DNA of 64,000 bases from Microbacterium testaceum (lineage in GTDB: Bacteria > Actinomycetota > Actinomycetes > Actinomycetales > Microbacteriaceae), in the NCBI RefSeq assembly GCF_003075375.1, contig NZ_QDFT01000008.1, forward strand, positions 36,736-100,735, in the 5' to 3' direction. The notes beneath the pieces were generated by a model, which did not search any database, had not been told where the DNA came from, and was given only the letters and a program-made list of their open reading frames with translations. Below, one piece after another: positions 23,393 to 32,747 of this stretch. Position 1 is the stretch's first letter, and the number at the start of each line of letters is the position of its first letter. Both the position numbers and the translations under genes were made by a program.

Positions 23393-24118
23393 ATGCTGGG
23401 CCTCGACATCGACAAGCTGGTGCTGGTGGGCATCCTGATCGGTCTCGTCGTAGGACCCGGTCACCTGCGCGAGTGGAGCCGGGAGCTGCCCCGTCGCATC
23501 GGTCGTCTTCACGCGCTGTACCAGCAGGGGCGCTCGCAGGTACTCCGCGAACTCGAGACCGCGGCCCCCGAGTGGAGGGAATACGACCCGCGCCGTCTCG
23601 ACCCTCGTCGGGTGCTTCGCGAGGTCGCGTCCGCGGACGCGCCGGAAAGTATCGCCCCGTGGCGGGTGACCTCAAACCCGACTTCGGGTGTGGTTTCGGG
23701 TGACTCGTCGGCAGACCAGGGCGGTCACGGTCACGCCGGCGAGGGCGCCCACGGCATTGGCGACGACATCCCCCGCACTCGCGGTGCGGCCGGGGAGGAG
23801 GACCGCCTGGGCGGTCTCGATGATCGTCGGGACGCCCAGCGACACGACCAGCACGACCCAGGGCCAGCGCCGCAGGAAGACGGCGAGCAGGACACCGAAG
23901 GGCACGAACAACAGCACGTTCAGCGCGAAGTCGACCTGCAACGGGTCCGCGCCGGGGAAGACCGCGTAGATGACGCCGTAGGCGAAGCCCGCGTCCCGAT
24001 CGAGATGGTCGGGCCACAGGAGGATCACGGCCAGCCCCGCCGCGTAGAGCCCGCCCAGGACCAGGACGGCGCGCCGACGGGCGCTGATCTCGCGGCCCGG
24101 CCGCGCACCTCGCCCTGA
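23393..24118 (+). CDS. TatB-like protein with an antisense-derived tail
   Basis: The first about 93 residues look like actinobacterial TatB: a short N-terminal membrane helix (KLVLVGILIGLVVGPGHL), an amphipathic helix (LPRRIGRLHALYQQGRSQVL), then WREYDPRRLDPRRVLRE. After that the frame does not stop. It runs on for 148 residues exactly antisense to the vanZ gene (447-bp overlap), with the odd His/Gln/Asp-rich composition of a shadow. Either the normal stop has been lost or the true product is longer than the conserved core. The start is 2 bp after the phosphatase stop. Confidence 0.65.
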   Translation: MLGLDIDKLVLVGILIGLVVGPGHLREWSRELPRRIGRLHALYQQGRSQVLRELETAAPEWREYDPRRLDPRRVLREVASADAPESIAPWRVTSNPTSGVVSGDSSADQGGHGHAGEGAHGIGDDIPRTRGAAGEEDRLGGLDDRRDAQRHDQHDPGPAPQEDGEQDTEGHEQQHVQREVDLQRVRAGEDRVDDAVGEARVPIEMVGPQEDHGQPRRVEPAQDQDGAPTGADLAARPRTSP

Positions 24119-24184
24119 GGCCGGCCCCCGGGGACGCACGCCCCACGGCGGCGTGCGTGCGGGGGAGCGGGCGGGCCGCGGCAT
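23672..24184 (-). CDS. VanZ family membrane protein
   Basis: A 170-residue protein with four membrane helices after a Pro/Arg-rich head. The VanZ hallmarks are FALNVLLFVPFGVLLAVFL, then TIIETAQAVLLPGRTASAGD and DVVANAVGALAG. VanZ in enterococci confers low-level teicoplanin resistance, and most relatives have no known role. Its ATG is 2 bp after the stop of the upstream UbiB-type gene, so they form one unit. Its whole 3' three-quarters is overlapped antisense by the extended TatB-like frame. Confidence 0.82.
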   Translation of the reverse strand: MPRPARSPARTPPWGVRPRGPASGRGARPGREISARRRAVLVLGGLYAAGLAVILLWPDHLDRDAGFAYGVIYAVFPGADPLQVDFALNVLLFVPFGVLLAVFLRRWPWVVLVVSLGVPTIIETAQAVLLPGRTASAGDVVANAVGALAGVTVTALVCRRVTRNHTRSRV

Positions 24185-24186
24185 CC

Positions 24187-26190
24187 TCAATCCTTCCTGG
24201 CGAACGTCCGACGGACGATGCGCAGCAGACCGAGGAAACCGAACAGCCCGACTCCTGCGCCCAGCACCGCGAAGAGCGTGATGGATCCCCCGAGCACGGG
24301 GCCACCACCGCTCACGATGAGCACGACAGCCAGGACGACGGCCGCGATCGACACGAGCGTCGACGCGATCTCCGCCGTCGCGCGGTCGAGAAGGCCGCGC
24401 AGGTCGCGGCCGTCCTCGCCGCGCAGGGTGATGCCGATCGACCCCTTCTCGGCACCGGTGAGCAGCGCGTCCAACCGACGCGGGATCTGTTCGAGGCGCG
24501 CCATGCCGATCACCGCGTTCGCCTGCACGTCGGTGGCCATGCGTGAGAGGGACAGCGTGCGGCGCAGGAGGGTGGGCATGAGCGCGAGCGCGCGACCGGC
24601 CATGTCGAAATCGTCCACGATCACGCGCAGGCATCCCTCGAGTGTCGCGAAACTGCGGAAGGCGGAGGCCAGTTCACCGGGGAGGGCGAGGCGATGCTGC
24701 CGGATCACGTCGACCATCCGCGTGAAGATGGACGCGTGCGCGTCGCTGCGCAGGTGCTCGGTCGTCAGGACCACGCCCACGTCGTGGCGGAAGGCTTCGA
24801 GGTCGAGGTCGGCGGGGGCCTCCACGATGAGGAGGAGGGCGTCGACGGCCGCGACGTCGTTCTCGCTCAGCGCGGCCAGCAGCAGGGCGGTGAGGTGCTG
24901 ACGGCGACTGCGCTCGATGACCCCGACGGCGCCGAAGTCGATCATGCCGAGCGTGCCGTCCTCGCGCAGCAGCACGTTGCCCGGATGCAGGTCGGCGTGG
25001 AAGACGCCGTAGACGAGGATCTGCTCGATGACCGTCGACATGAGCACCTCCGCCAGGCGGTCGCGCGCGGCGGCATCCATCCGCGAGAGCCGATCCGCGG
25101 AATCGCTGAGCGCGGTGCCGTCGACCAGTCCCATCGTCAGGACGCGCTGGTGCGAAGCGGCGGGGAAGATCGCGGGAGCCGTGACGGCGCGCCGCCGGAG
25201 GGGATCGGCCCGGTCGATGCGGTCGAGGGTGGCGCCGATCATCTGCGTGTTGCGGGCCTCGATACGGTAGTCGAGCTCTTCGAGGAGCGTCGTGGTGAAC
25301 CCCCGGGCGACGGACTCGATGCGCAGATCGCGGCCGACGCGCGTGCGCGCCTCGGCCCGGTGCGCGAGCCGCAGGATGATGTCGGCGTCCGCCTCGACCT
25401 GGGCGCGGGCCGCCGGCCGCTGCACCTTGACCACGACGTCGGTACCGTCGAGCAGACGCGCACGGTGCACCTGGGCGACCGAGGCTGCGGCCAGGGGAAC
25501 GGGGTCGACCTCGGCGAACACCTGGTCGAGGGGGACGTCGAGATCACCCTCGATGACCGCGCGCACGGTCTGCCAGGGCAGCGTCGTGGCGTTCGTCTGC
25601 AGCGAGGCGAGGGCGCTCAGATACGGCTCGGGCACGAGGTCGCGACGGGTGGAGAGCACCTGTCCCAACTTGACGAAGCTCACGCCGGCGTCGTTAATGG
25701 TCGCGACGATCGCGTTGGCGCGCTCCTCCGACGTGCTGAGCTGCTCCTCGACACGGGCGCGGCCCCCGTGGAAGAGCCACCCGACCCCGTGCCGTGAGGC
25801 GATCGCGAGGATGTCGATGTAGCGCCGCGTGCGCTTGCGCTGACGGAGGGCCGCGCGGACGAGGTCGATCGGATTGGGCAGGGGGCGGGTGGGGAAGATG
25901 GCCTCGCTCGCGACGAGCGCGGCGACGCCCAGGGCGAAGACCCACGCCAGCGAGAGGACCGTCACGCCGATCCACAGCCACAGGTCGTCGGGAGGGACCG
26001 CCCCCGCGGAATCGAGGCCGGTCTGACGCAGGGTCCAGGCGGTCGAGGGCACGCCGACGAAGAAGACGACGAGGCCCACGACGATGCTGCGGGGCCATCC
26101 GACCGCGGTACCCAGGATCCGACGCGCCACGAATCCGACGAGCACCGCCGAGACGACGGCGGAGATCGAGATGAGGATGCTGGCGACCAC
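24187..26190 (-). CDS. ABC1/UbiB (AarF) family kinase-like membrane protein
   Basis: A 667-residue atypical kinase with three N-terminal membrane helices and two C-terminal ones. Family motifs include [14 protein letters not shown] (the KxGQ inhibitory motif), [11 protein letters not shown] (A-rich nucleotide loop), [10 protein letters not shown] and IDFGAVG (catalytic and metal-binding loops). UbiB/ADCK proteins act on isoprenoid lipids or quinone synthesis at membranes through ATPase activity. The link to a polysaccharide region suggests a lipid-carrier context, which is speculative. A GTG start is used; no strong ribosome site was seen. Confidence 0.88.
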   Translation of the reverse strand: MVASILISISAVVSAVLVGFVARRILGTAVGWPRSIVVGLVVFFVGVPSTAWTLRQTGLDSAGAVPPDDLWLWIGVTVLSLAWVFALGVAALVASEAIFPTRPLPNPIDLVRAALRQRKRTRRYIDILAIASRHGVGWLFHGGRARVEEQLSTSEERANAIVATINDAGVSFVKLGQVLSTRRDLVPEPYLSALASLQTNATTLPWQTVRAVIEGDLDVPLDQVFAEVDPVPLAAASVAQVHRARLLDGTDVVVKVQRPAARAQVEADADIILRLAHRAEARTRVGRDLRIESVARGFTTTLLEELDYRIEARNTQMIGATLDRIDRADPLRRRAVTAPAIFPAASHQRVLTMGLVDGTALSDSADRLSRMDAAARDRLAEVLMSTVIEQILVYGVFHADLHPGNVLLREDGTLGMIDFGAVGVIERSRRQHLTALLLAALSENDVAAVDALLLIVEAPADLDLEAFRHDVGVVLTTEHLRSDAHASIFTRMVDVIRQHRLALPGELASAFRSFATLEGCLRVIVDDFDMAGRALALMPTLLRRTLSLSRMATDVQANAVIGMARLEQIPRRLDALLTGAEKGSIGITLRGEDGRDLRGLLDRATAEIASTLVSIAAVVLAVVLIVSGGGPVLGGSITLFAVLGAGVGLFGFLGLLRIVRRTFARKD

Positions 26191-26262
26191 GGGGTCAGCG
26201 TATCCCGGCGGGGATCGCGGCTCCGCCGGATTCGCCGACCCCGCGCGACGAGGTGGGGCGGG

Positions 26263-26670
26263 TCAGGAGCCGCCGGTGAACCGCTGCCAGAGGTCGCCCA
26301 GGAGCGGCCCGACGTCGCTGACGCGTTCCGCGGAGCCGGCCGCGACCGCGATCACCGGGAACGCGGTCACGGCGAGGGAGACCAGCACCGCGAAGACGGC
26401 GGCCGCCCACGCGGAAGCGGGACGACGGCGCGTCACCGCGAAGAGCAGGAGGGCCGCCACGACGACGATCCCCACCAGGGTCACGGCCGTCACGCTCAGG
26501 CCGGGGAAGGGCACGAGACCCGCGGATGAGGCGGTCACGCCGATCAGGAGTCCCGCGAGAGGCAGGAACAGTCCGAGCGCGACGAGCACGACGACGGCCG
26601 TGCCGGTGACGGCGGCGATCAGGCTCTGGCGCGACCGAACGAGACGGCCGGGGGCGGTGGTGCGCATCAT
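26263..26670 (-). CDS. Four-helix membrane protein of unknown function
   Basis: A 135-residue protein with four evenly spaced hydrophobic segments (about residues 15-35, 38-55, 60-82, 92-112) and short polar ends. GAGAGGAG stands just before the paired ATGs at 26670 and 26667. No conserved motif is recognised. It lies between a UbiB-type gene and a small basic membrane protein, both on the same strand. Confidence 0.6.
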   Translation of the reverse strand: MMRTTAPGRLVRSRQSLIAAVTGTAVVVLVALGLFLPLAGLLIGVTASSAGLVPFPGLSVTAVTLVGIVVVAALLLFAVTRRRPASAWAAAVFAVLVSLAVTAFPVIAVAAGSAERVSDVGPLLGDLWQRFTGGS

Positions 26671-26692
26671 CGACTCCTCTCGCGAGCGGTGC

Positions 26693-26917
26693 TCACTTGC
26701 GGAGTTCGCGGAACGTCTTCTCGGCCCGCTTCTGCGCCGCGGCTGCGGCCTTCTTCGCCGCCTTGTGGCGGCGCTTGCGGGCGCGAGGGTCGTTCCACAG
26801 GCGCACCAGCTGGTGGCCCACCGACTCACGGCTCTTCATCTGCACGCGCGGGGTGCGTGTTCCGACGACATAGGCGATCACCGCGACCGCGCCGATCAGG
26901 ACGATCTTGTTGCGCAT
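26693..26917 (-). CDS. Small basic membrane-anchored protein
   Basis: A 74-residue protein: an N-terminal hydrophobic helix (KIVLIGAVAVIAYVVGTRTP) followed by a strongly basic helical tail (KRRHKAAKKAAAAAQKRAEK). It is of the 'YtxH-like' size but with no firm match. The basic tail would face the cytoplasm and could bind nucleic acid or acidic lipids. A gap of 116 bp with a GC-rich palindrome separates it from the YihY-type gene upstream. Confidence 0.6.
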   Translation of the reverse strand: MRNKIVLIGAVAVIAYVVGTRTPRVQMKSRESVGHQLVRLWNDPRARKRRHKAAKKAAAAAQKRAEKTFRELRK

Positions 26918-27033
26918 GGCATCCTCCGTTCGGACGGGCTCTCCCGCTCGGGGCCCCGCCCGGGAGGGCGAGACGGCGGTCCCGTCAGGGAAAAGACGTG
27001 TCGAGCGGGGGATTCGTCACGCGCGGCGCGCGC

Positions 27034-28047
27034 TCAGTCGTCGTGACCGCGCGCGAGACGGATGCGGCGGCCCTCGGCGACGTCCTTCTCTTCGCGCTCG
27101 CGCGCCTTCTCGAGCTTCGCGGTGCCGCGCGGCGGCAGCTGCAGTTCGCGCTCGGCGGGGATGCCGGCCTGGAGCTGACGGCCGCGTTCGAGCTCGGCAT
27201 CCAATTCGGCTCCGAACAGGATCGCGATGTTGGCGATCCACAGCCACAGCAGGAAGACGATGACGCCGGCGAGCGATCCGTACGTGCGGTCGTAGCTCGA
27301 GAAAGTCGTCACGTAGAAGCCGAAGCCGGCGGTCGCGAGGGCCAGGATGACGATGGCCGTGAGGGCTCCGACGCTGATCCACCGGAACTTCGGCTGCTTC
27401 GCGTTGGGCGAGCCGTAATAGAGCACCGCGAGGATGAGCACGACGACCCCCAGGAGGACGGGCCATTTGACGATGTTCCACGTGGTCACGACGGCGGTGC
27501 CCAGCCCGAGGGCCTCGCCCACCGCTTCGGCGACGGGCCCGGACACGATCAGCAGCAGCGCCGCGAGGGCGACGAGGACCACCGTGATGAGCGTCAGCAG
27601 CAGCTGCACCGGCACGAGTTTGAGGAAGGGGCGGCCCTCGTCGATCTCGTAGATGCGGTTCATCCCGCGTCCGAGCGCGCGGACGTACCCGGAGGCGGAC
27701 CAGATCGCGAGCACCAGGCCCGTGACCAGTGCGAAGCCCGCTGCCGGGGAGGCCGCCAGCTGCCGGATGGGGTCGCTGAGCATCTCGGCGGAGCCGCCCG
27801 GGGCGACATCGCGGATGATTCCGAGCACCGTTTCGGCCGCCGCGTCGCTCTGACCGATCACACCCAGCAGGGAGAACACCGCGATGAGCCCGGGGAACAG
27901 CGCGAGGACGCCGTAGTACACCAGGCTCGCGGCGATGTCGGTGCACTGGTCGGTTCCGAACTCCCGCACGGTCTTGCGCAGGACGTACTTCCAGGAGCGT
28001 GCGTGCAGGTCGGTGGGGGAGTCGGGTGCTGCGGTGGGTGCGGACAC
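27034..28047 (-). CDS. YihY/virulence factor BrkB family membrane protein
   Basis: A 337-residue protein with six membrane helices. It shows the YihY hallmarks near residue 45 (CTDIAASLVYYGVLALFPGL), SGYVRALGRGMNRIYE in the middle, and LWLWIANIAILFGAELDAE before the charged C-terminal tail. The family was once called RNase BN, but that is not supported; its function is unknown and it is possibly a transporter or flippase-like protein. The GTG at 28047 follows GAAAGG; frames further upstream are not coding-like. Confidence 0.85.
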   Translation of the reverse strand: MSAPTAAPDSPTDLHARSWKYVLRKTVREFGTDQCTDIAASLVYYGVLALFPGLIAVFSLLGVIGQSDAAAETVLGIIRDVAPGGSAEMLSDPIRQLAASPAAGFALVTGLVLAIWSASGYVRALGRGMNRIYEIDEGRPFLKLVPVQLLLTLITVVLVALAALLLIVSGPVAEAVGEALGLGTAVVTTWNIVKWPVLLGVVVLILAVLYYGSPNAKQPKFRWISVGALTAIVILALATAGFGFYVTTFSSYDRTYGSLAGVIVFLLWLWIANIAILFGAELDAELERGRQLQAGIPAERELQLPPRGTAKLEKAREREEKDVAEGRRIRLARGHDD

Positions 28048-28133
28048 GTGGAGCCTTTCGCCGGGGGGACTCTCCGGTCTACGCGGCGCGAGTGAGGGCG
28101 TCGCGCCCGTTGACCGGGCCCCGCGCATATGGA

Positions 28134-28161
28134 AGACGCCCCAGCCGGGGCCGGGGCGTCT
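28134..28161 (-). terminator. Hairpin after the UDP-glucose dehydrogenase gene
   Basis: AGACGCCCC (28134-28142) pairs with GGGGCGTCT (28153-28161); the loop can add further GC pairs. It starts 15 bp past the stop of the gene on the minus strand. Confidence 0.6.
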
Positions 28162-28175
28162 CGGGGCGCGAGGCG

Positions 28176-29501
28176 TCAGGGACGCCCCATCCCGTAGTAG
28201 GTCCACCCGGCCGCGCGCCACGCGGCGGGGTCGAGGCAGTTGCGCCCGTCGATGACGACGCGCCCGCGGGCGAGGGACGCCGCGTGCTCGGGGGAGAGAT
28301 GGCGACGGTACTCGTCCCACTCGGTCACGACGATCACGGCGTCCGCATCGCGAAGAGTGGCGTCGAGGTCGCTGTCGTACGTGAGCTGGGGGTGCAGGCG
28401 CCGCGCGTTGTCGATGGCGGCCGGGTCGGTCAGCGTCACGCGGGCGCCGAGACCGTGCAGGCGCACGGCGACGTCGAGCGCGGGGGAGTCGCGGATGTCG
28501 TCGCTGTGGGGCTTGAACGCCGCGCCGAGCACGGCGATCTTCTTGTCGAAGACGCTGCCGTCCAGTGCGGTCGTCGCCAATTCGACCGCACGGTCGCGCC
28601 GGCGGAGGTTGATCGCGTCGATCTCGCGGAGGAAGGCGACCGATTCGCCTCGGCCGAGCTCCTCGGCGCGAGCCGAGAAGGCGCGGATGTCCTTGGGCAG
28701 GCAGCCGCCGCCGAAACCGATGCCGGCGCCCAGGAAGCGACGACCGATGCGGGCGTCGTGTCCGATCGCGTCGGCGAGTGTCGTGACGTCGGCGCCGGTG
28801 ACCTCCGCGATCTCGGCCATGGCGTTGATGAAGCTGATCTTCGTGGCCAGGAACGCGTTCGCCGACACCTTGACGAGCTCCGCCGTCGCGTAGTCGGTGA
28901 CGATGAACGGCGTGCCCTTGGCCACCGAGGGGTGGTACACCTCGCGCAGGATCTCGGCCGCCCGCTCACCCTCGGCAGTGGGGGCGCCGTCGTCCGAGGG
29001 GACGCCGGCGACGAGGCGATCCGGGTCGATCGTGTCCTGCACCGCCCAGCCCTCGCGCAGGAACTCCGGGTTCCAGACGAGGGTGGCCCCGCGCTCCGAC
29101 ACGCGGGGGGCGAGGCGCGCGGCCGTGCCGACGGGCACGGTGGACTTGCCGGCGACGATGTCGCCCTCGGCGAGGAAGGGCAGCAGTCCGTCGATCGCGG
29201 CATCCACGTAGGTGAGGTCGGCCGCGTACCCGCCCGCCTGCTGGGGTGTGCCGACGCCCACGAAGTGCACGGCGGCGCCCTGGGCAGCGGCCATGTCGGT
29301 CGTGAAGGACAGTCGACCCGAGGCGATGCCCTCGGTGAGGATCTCTTGCAGGCCGGGTTCGAAGAAGGGCGCCTCACCCTTGGAGAGGGCGGCGATCTTG
29401 CGCTCGTCGACGTCGATACCCACGACCTCGTGACCGATGGATGCCATGGCAGCCGCGTGCACGGCTCCGAGGTATCCGCAACCTACAACAGACAGACGCA
29501 T
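28176..29501 (-). CDS. UDP-glucose/GDP-mannose 6-dehydrogenase family protein, probably UDP-glucose dehydrogenase
   Basis: A 441-residue NAD-dependent enzyme oxidising UDP-glucose to UDP-glucuronate in two steps. A Rossmann start VVGCGYLGAVHA, a second-domain WNPEFLREG, the active-site Cys267 in GFGGGCLPKD and the C-terminal LGAAFKPHSDDIRDSP are all present. The product is an acidic-sugar donor for surface polysaccharide, which fits the two priming transferases, the autokinase and the deacetylases around it. It lies 67 bp downstream of, and on the same strand as, priming transferase 2... with its own start after the gene at 29569 reads away from it. Full length. Confidence 0.9.
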   Translation of the reverse strand: MRLSVVGCGYLGAVHAAAMASIGHEVVGIDVDERKIAALSKGEAPFFEPGLQEILTEGIASGRLSFTTDMAAAQGAAVHFVGVGTPQQAGGYAADLTYVDAAIDGLLPFLAEGDIVAGKSTVPVGTAARLAPRVSERGATLVWNPEFLREGWAVQDTIDPDRLVAGVPSDDGAPTAEGERAAEILREVYHPSVAKGTPFIVTDYATAELVKVSANAFLATKISFINAMAEIAEVTGADVTTLADAIGHDARIGRRFLGAGIGFGGGCLPKDIRAFSARAEELGRGESVAFLREIDAINLRRRDRAVELATTALDGSVFDKKIAVLGAAFKPHSDDIRDSPALDVAVRLHGLGARVTLTDPAAIDNARRLHPQLTYDSDLDATLRDADAVIVVTEWDEYRRHLSPEHAASLARGRVVIDGRNCLDPAAWRAAGWTYYGMGRP

Positions 29502-29568
29502 GGCGAGAGCCTTTCAGTTCGGTGCCGTCCTCCGCCGATGGGCGGGAGCGCGGCGGGGAGGGGGTGAG

Positions 29569-31146
29569 TCATGCGGCGGTGTCGCCCGGGGCGAGAGCGG
29601 CGCGGGCTGTGCGGCCCAGGATGACGAAGTCACTCAGAAGGGTCCAGTTTTCCACGTACGACAGATCGAGGCGGACCGACTCCTCCCACGAGAGAGAGGA
29701 CCGTCCGCTGACCTGCCACAGGCCCGTGATGCCGGGTTTGGCCAGGAAGCGGCGGTGCACGTGGTCGGCGTACACGGCGACCTCGGACGGCAGCGGGGGA
29801 CGCGGGCCGACGAGCGACATGGACCCGCCGATGACGTTGAACAGCTGGGGCAGTTCATCGAGACTGAACTTGCGCATGATCCGCCCGATGGGCGTCACGC
29901 GCGGGTCGTTCTTCATCTTGAACAGGACCTCGTTGCCCGCGTCGCGCTGCTGCGCGGCGAGTTGGGCGAGCAGCTCCTCGGCATTGACGACCATCGACCG
30001 GAACTTGATCATGGTGAACTCGCGGCCGCGGAAGCCGACGCGCGTCTGACGGAAGAAGACCGGGCCTTCGCTGGACAGTCGGACCGCGATGACGAGGAAC
30101 ATCAGCAGCGGGCTCAGCAGGACGACCCCGACGGAGGCGGCGATCAGGTCGACGCTGCGCTTGAGGAAGCTCTGCCCGCGCGAGAACTTGGGGGTCTCGA
30201 CATGGATGAGGGGGAGTCCGGCCACCGGACGCGTGTGCAGGCGCGGGCCGGCGATGTCGACGATGCTGGGGGCGAGGACCAGGTGCTGGCGACCCGCCTC
30301 GAGGCTCCAGGAGATCTGCTTGACCTTGTCCGCCGGGAGTTCGTCGGCGCTGGTGATGGCGACGGTGTCCGCACCCGTCGCCTGCAGCGCCCTCGTGACG
30401 TCGCCGACGTGGCCCATGACGGGGATCTGCGTGCCGGGGATGACGTCGGCGATCTTGCCGTTCGGGACGCAGGCCCCGACGACCCGGTACCCGGCGCTCG
30501 GGGTGCGGGCGAACTCGCGCGCGAGCTGGGTGACCGAGTGGAGTGAGCCCACGAGCAGCACGTTCGCCGAATAGCGTCCGCGCGAGCGCTGGACGACGAG
30601 CCACTGCCGCCACATCCAGCGGGTGAGGAAGAGCACGATGATGCCGAGCGGCAGGCTGACCAGCAGGTATCCGCGGGCGACGTCGATCTGCACGAGGAAG
30701 GCGATGATCGCGACTGCGCCGAAGAGGCGGAAGCTCGCGTCGGCGATGCGGACGTACTCGGCGGAGCCCGTTCCGACGACGCGGTCGCTGCGGGACTCCA
30801 CGAAGGCGAGCGCCCACATCCAGGTCACGATGAGGATCGCCGAGAACGCCCAGTAGGAGAGATCGCTGATGCGACTGTCGCGACCGGCCGCCAGTTGCGC
30901 ATTGCCGAGTCCGAACCAGAGGATCTGGGTGCCGTAGACGACCCAGATCAAGGAAGCCAAGTCGGTGACGACGAGGTTGCGCCGGTACCGCGCGCGCCAC
31001 GGGTCGCGCGCGTGCGAGGGCGCGCTCACGGGCTCGGGTGCGGGGAGCGCGGATGCCGCGGGCGGCGCGGAATGCAGGTGGGGGCTCGCCGTCGAGGTCC
31101 GGCCGGCGTCGGGTTCGGACGCGTTCTCGCGAAGATCGAACGTCAC
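29569..31146 (-). CDS. Polyprenyl-phosphate sugar phosphotransferase (priming transferase 2)
   Basis: A 525-residue paralogue of the gene at 18916 with the same layout: a disordered Pro/Ala-rich head, four or five membrane helices, a nucleotide-binding-like middle (ANVLLVGSLHSVT) and the catalytic domain (KRSVDLIAASVGV, FRQTRVGFRG, IKFRSM, LDELPQLFNV, SLVGPRPPLP, ITGLWQVSGRSS). The segment RLHTRPVAGLPLIHVETP is shared word for word between the two copies. GTG 31146 follows GGAGGAGGGG. It is the first gene of a probable operon with UDP-glucose dehydrogenase 67 bp downstream. Confidence 0.9.
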   Translation of the reverse strand: MTFDLRENASEPDAGRTSTASPHLHSAPPAASALPAPEPVSAPSHARDPWRARYRRNLVVTDLASLIWVVYGTQILWFGLGNAQLAAGRDSRISDLSYWAFSAILIVTWMWALAFVESRSDRVVGTGSAEYVRIADASFRLFGAVAIIAFLVQIDVARGYLLVSLPLGIIVLFLTRWMWRQWLVVQRSRGRYSANVLLVGSLHSVTQLAREFARTPSAGYRVVGACVPNGKIADVIPGTQIPVMGHVGDVTRALQATGADTVAITSADELPADKVKQISWSLEAGRQHLVLAPSIVDIAGPRLHTRPVAGLPLIHVETPKFSRGQSFLKRSVDLIAASVGVVLLSPLLMFLVIAVRLSSEGPVFFRQTRVGFRGREFTMIKFRSMVVNAEELLAQLAAQQRDAGNEVLFKMKNDPRVTPIGRIMRKFSLDELPQLFNVIGGSMSLVGPRPPLPSEVAVYADHVHRRFLAKPGITGLWQVSGRSSLSWEESVRLDLSYVENWTLLSDFVILGRTARAALAPGDTAA

Positions 31147-31404
31147 GTCCCGCGCCCCTCCTCCACCGGCTCGTGCCGGTTCCCCCTGCGAACGATAACA
31201 GGCAAAGATCACCCGGAAAGTCACCCGTCATCGCTTTTCATGCGCGCGAAACGTGAACGGAAAACGACATTTGCTCACCCCGAGGGTGAGGAACGGCCGG
31301 AGCAGGCCGCTTCGATACACTCGGCGCAGGTCAGCCGATACCGGCGATCGCGAGATCGCCCCGCGCCGCGGGGGAGATGAACCGCCCACCGCACGAAGGT
31401 CACG

Positions 31405-32514
31405 ATGTCCCGCGCCTCGACCCCGCCGCCGCGCCGCCGCGTGCCCGCGGGCCTGATCGCCGCGATCGCCGCCGCCGTCATCGTGGTCGCCGCCGTCACG
31501 GGCGTCTTCGCCTTCGCGCTCCTGCGTCCCGAGTCCGCGACCGTCGGCCCGGCCGTTGCAAGTCCGTCGACCTTTACCTCCCGCCCGACCGCCACCCCGA
31601 CGCTCAGCCCGACCGTGTCACCCGCTCCGACCCCGACGGCGTCGTCGACACCGACCCCCACCGCGCCGGCCGTCCCCGCGTCTCCCGCCGCCCAGGGATG
31701 CCCGGGGTCGACCACCGTCATGACCGTGTGGGCCCACCCCGACGACGACATCATCTTCGCCAACCCCACGATCTCGGACGCCATCGCCGCCGGTCAGTGC
31801 GTCCGCACGGTCTTCGTCACGGCGGGAGACGCGGGCAAGGGCGGCGGATACGTGGATGCCAGGGAGCTCGGCATCCTGCGCGCCTACAACCACATGCGGG
31901 GCACGGACGGACTATGGGACGCCACCGAGCTCACGCTGAACACGGGGATGCACGCGCGGCGTCTGACCCCCCAGAACGACCAGCGGATGTCGGTGATCTT
32001 CCTCCGTCTGCCCGACGGCAACATCACGGGAGCAGGCTTCGACGCGACGGGGCACGCCACGTTGAGCAAGCTCTACGACGGCGGCATCTCGAGCTTCGCC
32101 CCGATCGACGGGGGTCCGGCGGTCATGCGGGACCAGCTGCTGGCATCCGTCCGCGAGATCGGCACCGCTCTCGCCCCGGCGGTGACCCTCACCCACATCC
32201 CCCGTGGCTCCGCCTTCGCCCCGGGCGACCACCCCGACCACTCGGTCGTGGGCAGCATCGTGCGCGACGCGCTGAGCGCGGATGCGACGGTGGGGCCCGG
32301 CATCCGCTACTTCGTGGGATACCCCTCTCTCGACCTGCCGCGCAACCTCGACGGTGCGGTGCTCGACGCGAAGGTCGACACCTACCGCATCTACACGCAG
32401 CAGGACGAGGTCATCCGGTGCGCGGACCGCTCCGCGTGCCTGAAGACCCGCAAGTTCGGCGAGTGGCTGCAGCGTTCCTACCCGAAGACCGAGGCGGAGC
32501 TGCAGTTCGGCTGA
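31405..32514 (+). CDS. PIG-L family deacetylase, membrane anchored (copy 1)
   Basis: A 369-residue protein. An N-terminal basic stretch and membrane helix (residues 14-41) are followed by a Thr/Pro/Ser-rich spacer (to about residue 95) and a PIG-L/LmbE Zn-dependent N-acetyl-sugar deacetylase domain outside the membrane. The metal/catalytic motif AHPDDDIIF and the later PGDHPDHSVVG are canonical. It likely trims acetyl groups from a surface glycan. A second homologue lies at 33874. It sits in the divergent gap from priming transferase 2, which carries GGGTGA-type repeats. Confidence 0.88.
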   Translation: MSRASTPPPRRRVPAGLIAAIAAAVIVVAAVTGVFAFALLRPESATVGPAVASPSTFTSRPTATPTLSPTVSPAPTPTASSTPTPTAPAVPASPAAQGCPGSTTVMTVWAHPDDDIIFANPTISDAIAAGQCVRTVFVTAGDAGKGGGYVDARELGILRAYNHMRGTDGLWDATELTLNTGMHARRLTPQNDQRMSVIFLRLPDGNITGAGFDATGHATLSKLYDGGISSFAPIDGGPAVMRDQLLASVREIGTALAPAVTLTHIPRGSAFAPGDHPDHSVVGSIVRDALSADATVGPGIRYFVGYPSLDLPRNLDGAVLDAKVDTYRIYTQQDEVIRCADRSACLKTRKFGEWLQRSYPKTEAELQFG

Positions 32515-32520
32515 GCGGGC

Positions 32521-32739
32521 CTAGGCACCGTCGAGGGTCCCGGCGACCGCGGTTCGGGCGTCGCGTTCGGCAATGATCTCGATGAAGTCCTTGACGGGGG
32601 CGTCGGCGTACTTGTCGACGGCGGCCGCCGCCTCATCGTGGACGACCTCGTCGGGCGCCGCGGGGAAGCGCGCCTGCACGCGCTCCTCGACCTCCGCCAC
32701 GGTCTCGTCTTTGTCGAAGTCCTGGTCGCGCGTCGTCAT
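32521..32739 (-). CDS. Small three-helix-bundle-type protein
   Basis: A 72-residue charged protein. VAEVEERVQARFPAAPDEVV, an alanine-rich helix and VKDFIEIIAERDART resemble the short 'three-helix bundle dimerization domain' proteins common in actinobacteria; their role is unknown. It begins 8 bp after the stop of the PEBP-like gene and is probably co-transcribed with it. Confidence 0.6.
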   Translation of the reverse strand: MTTRDQDFDKDETVAEVEERVQARFPAAPDEVVHDEAAAAVDKYADAPVKDFIEIIAERDARTAVAGTLDGA

Positions 32740-32747
32740 GACCGGCC

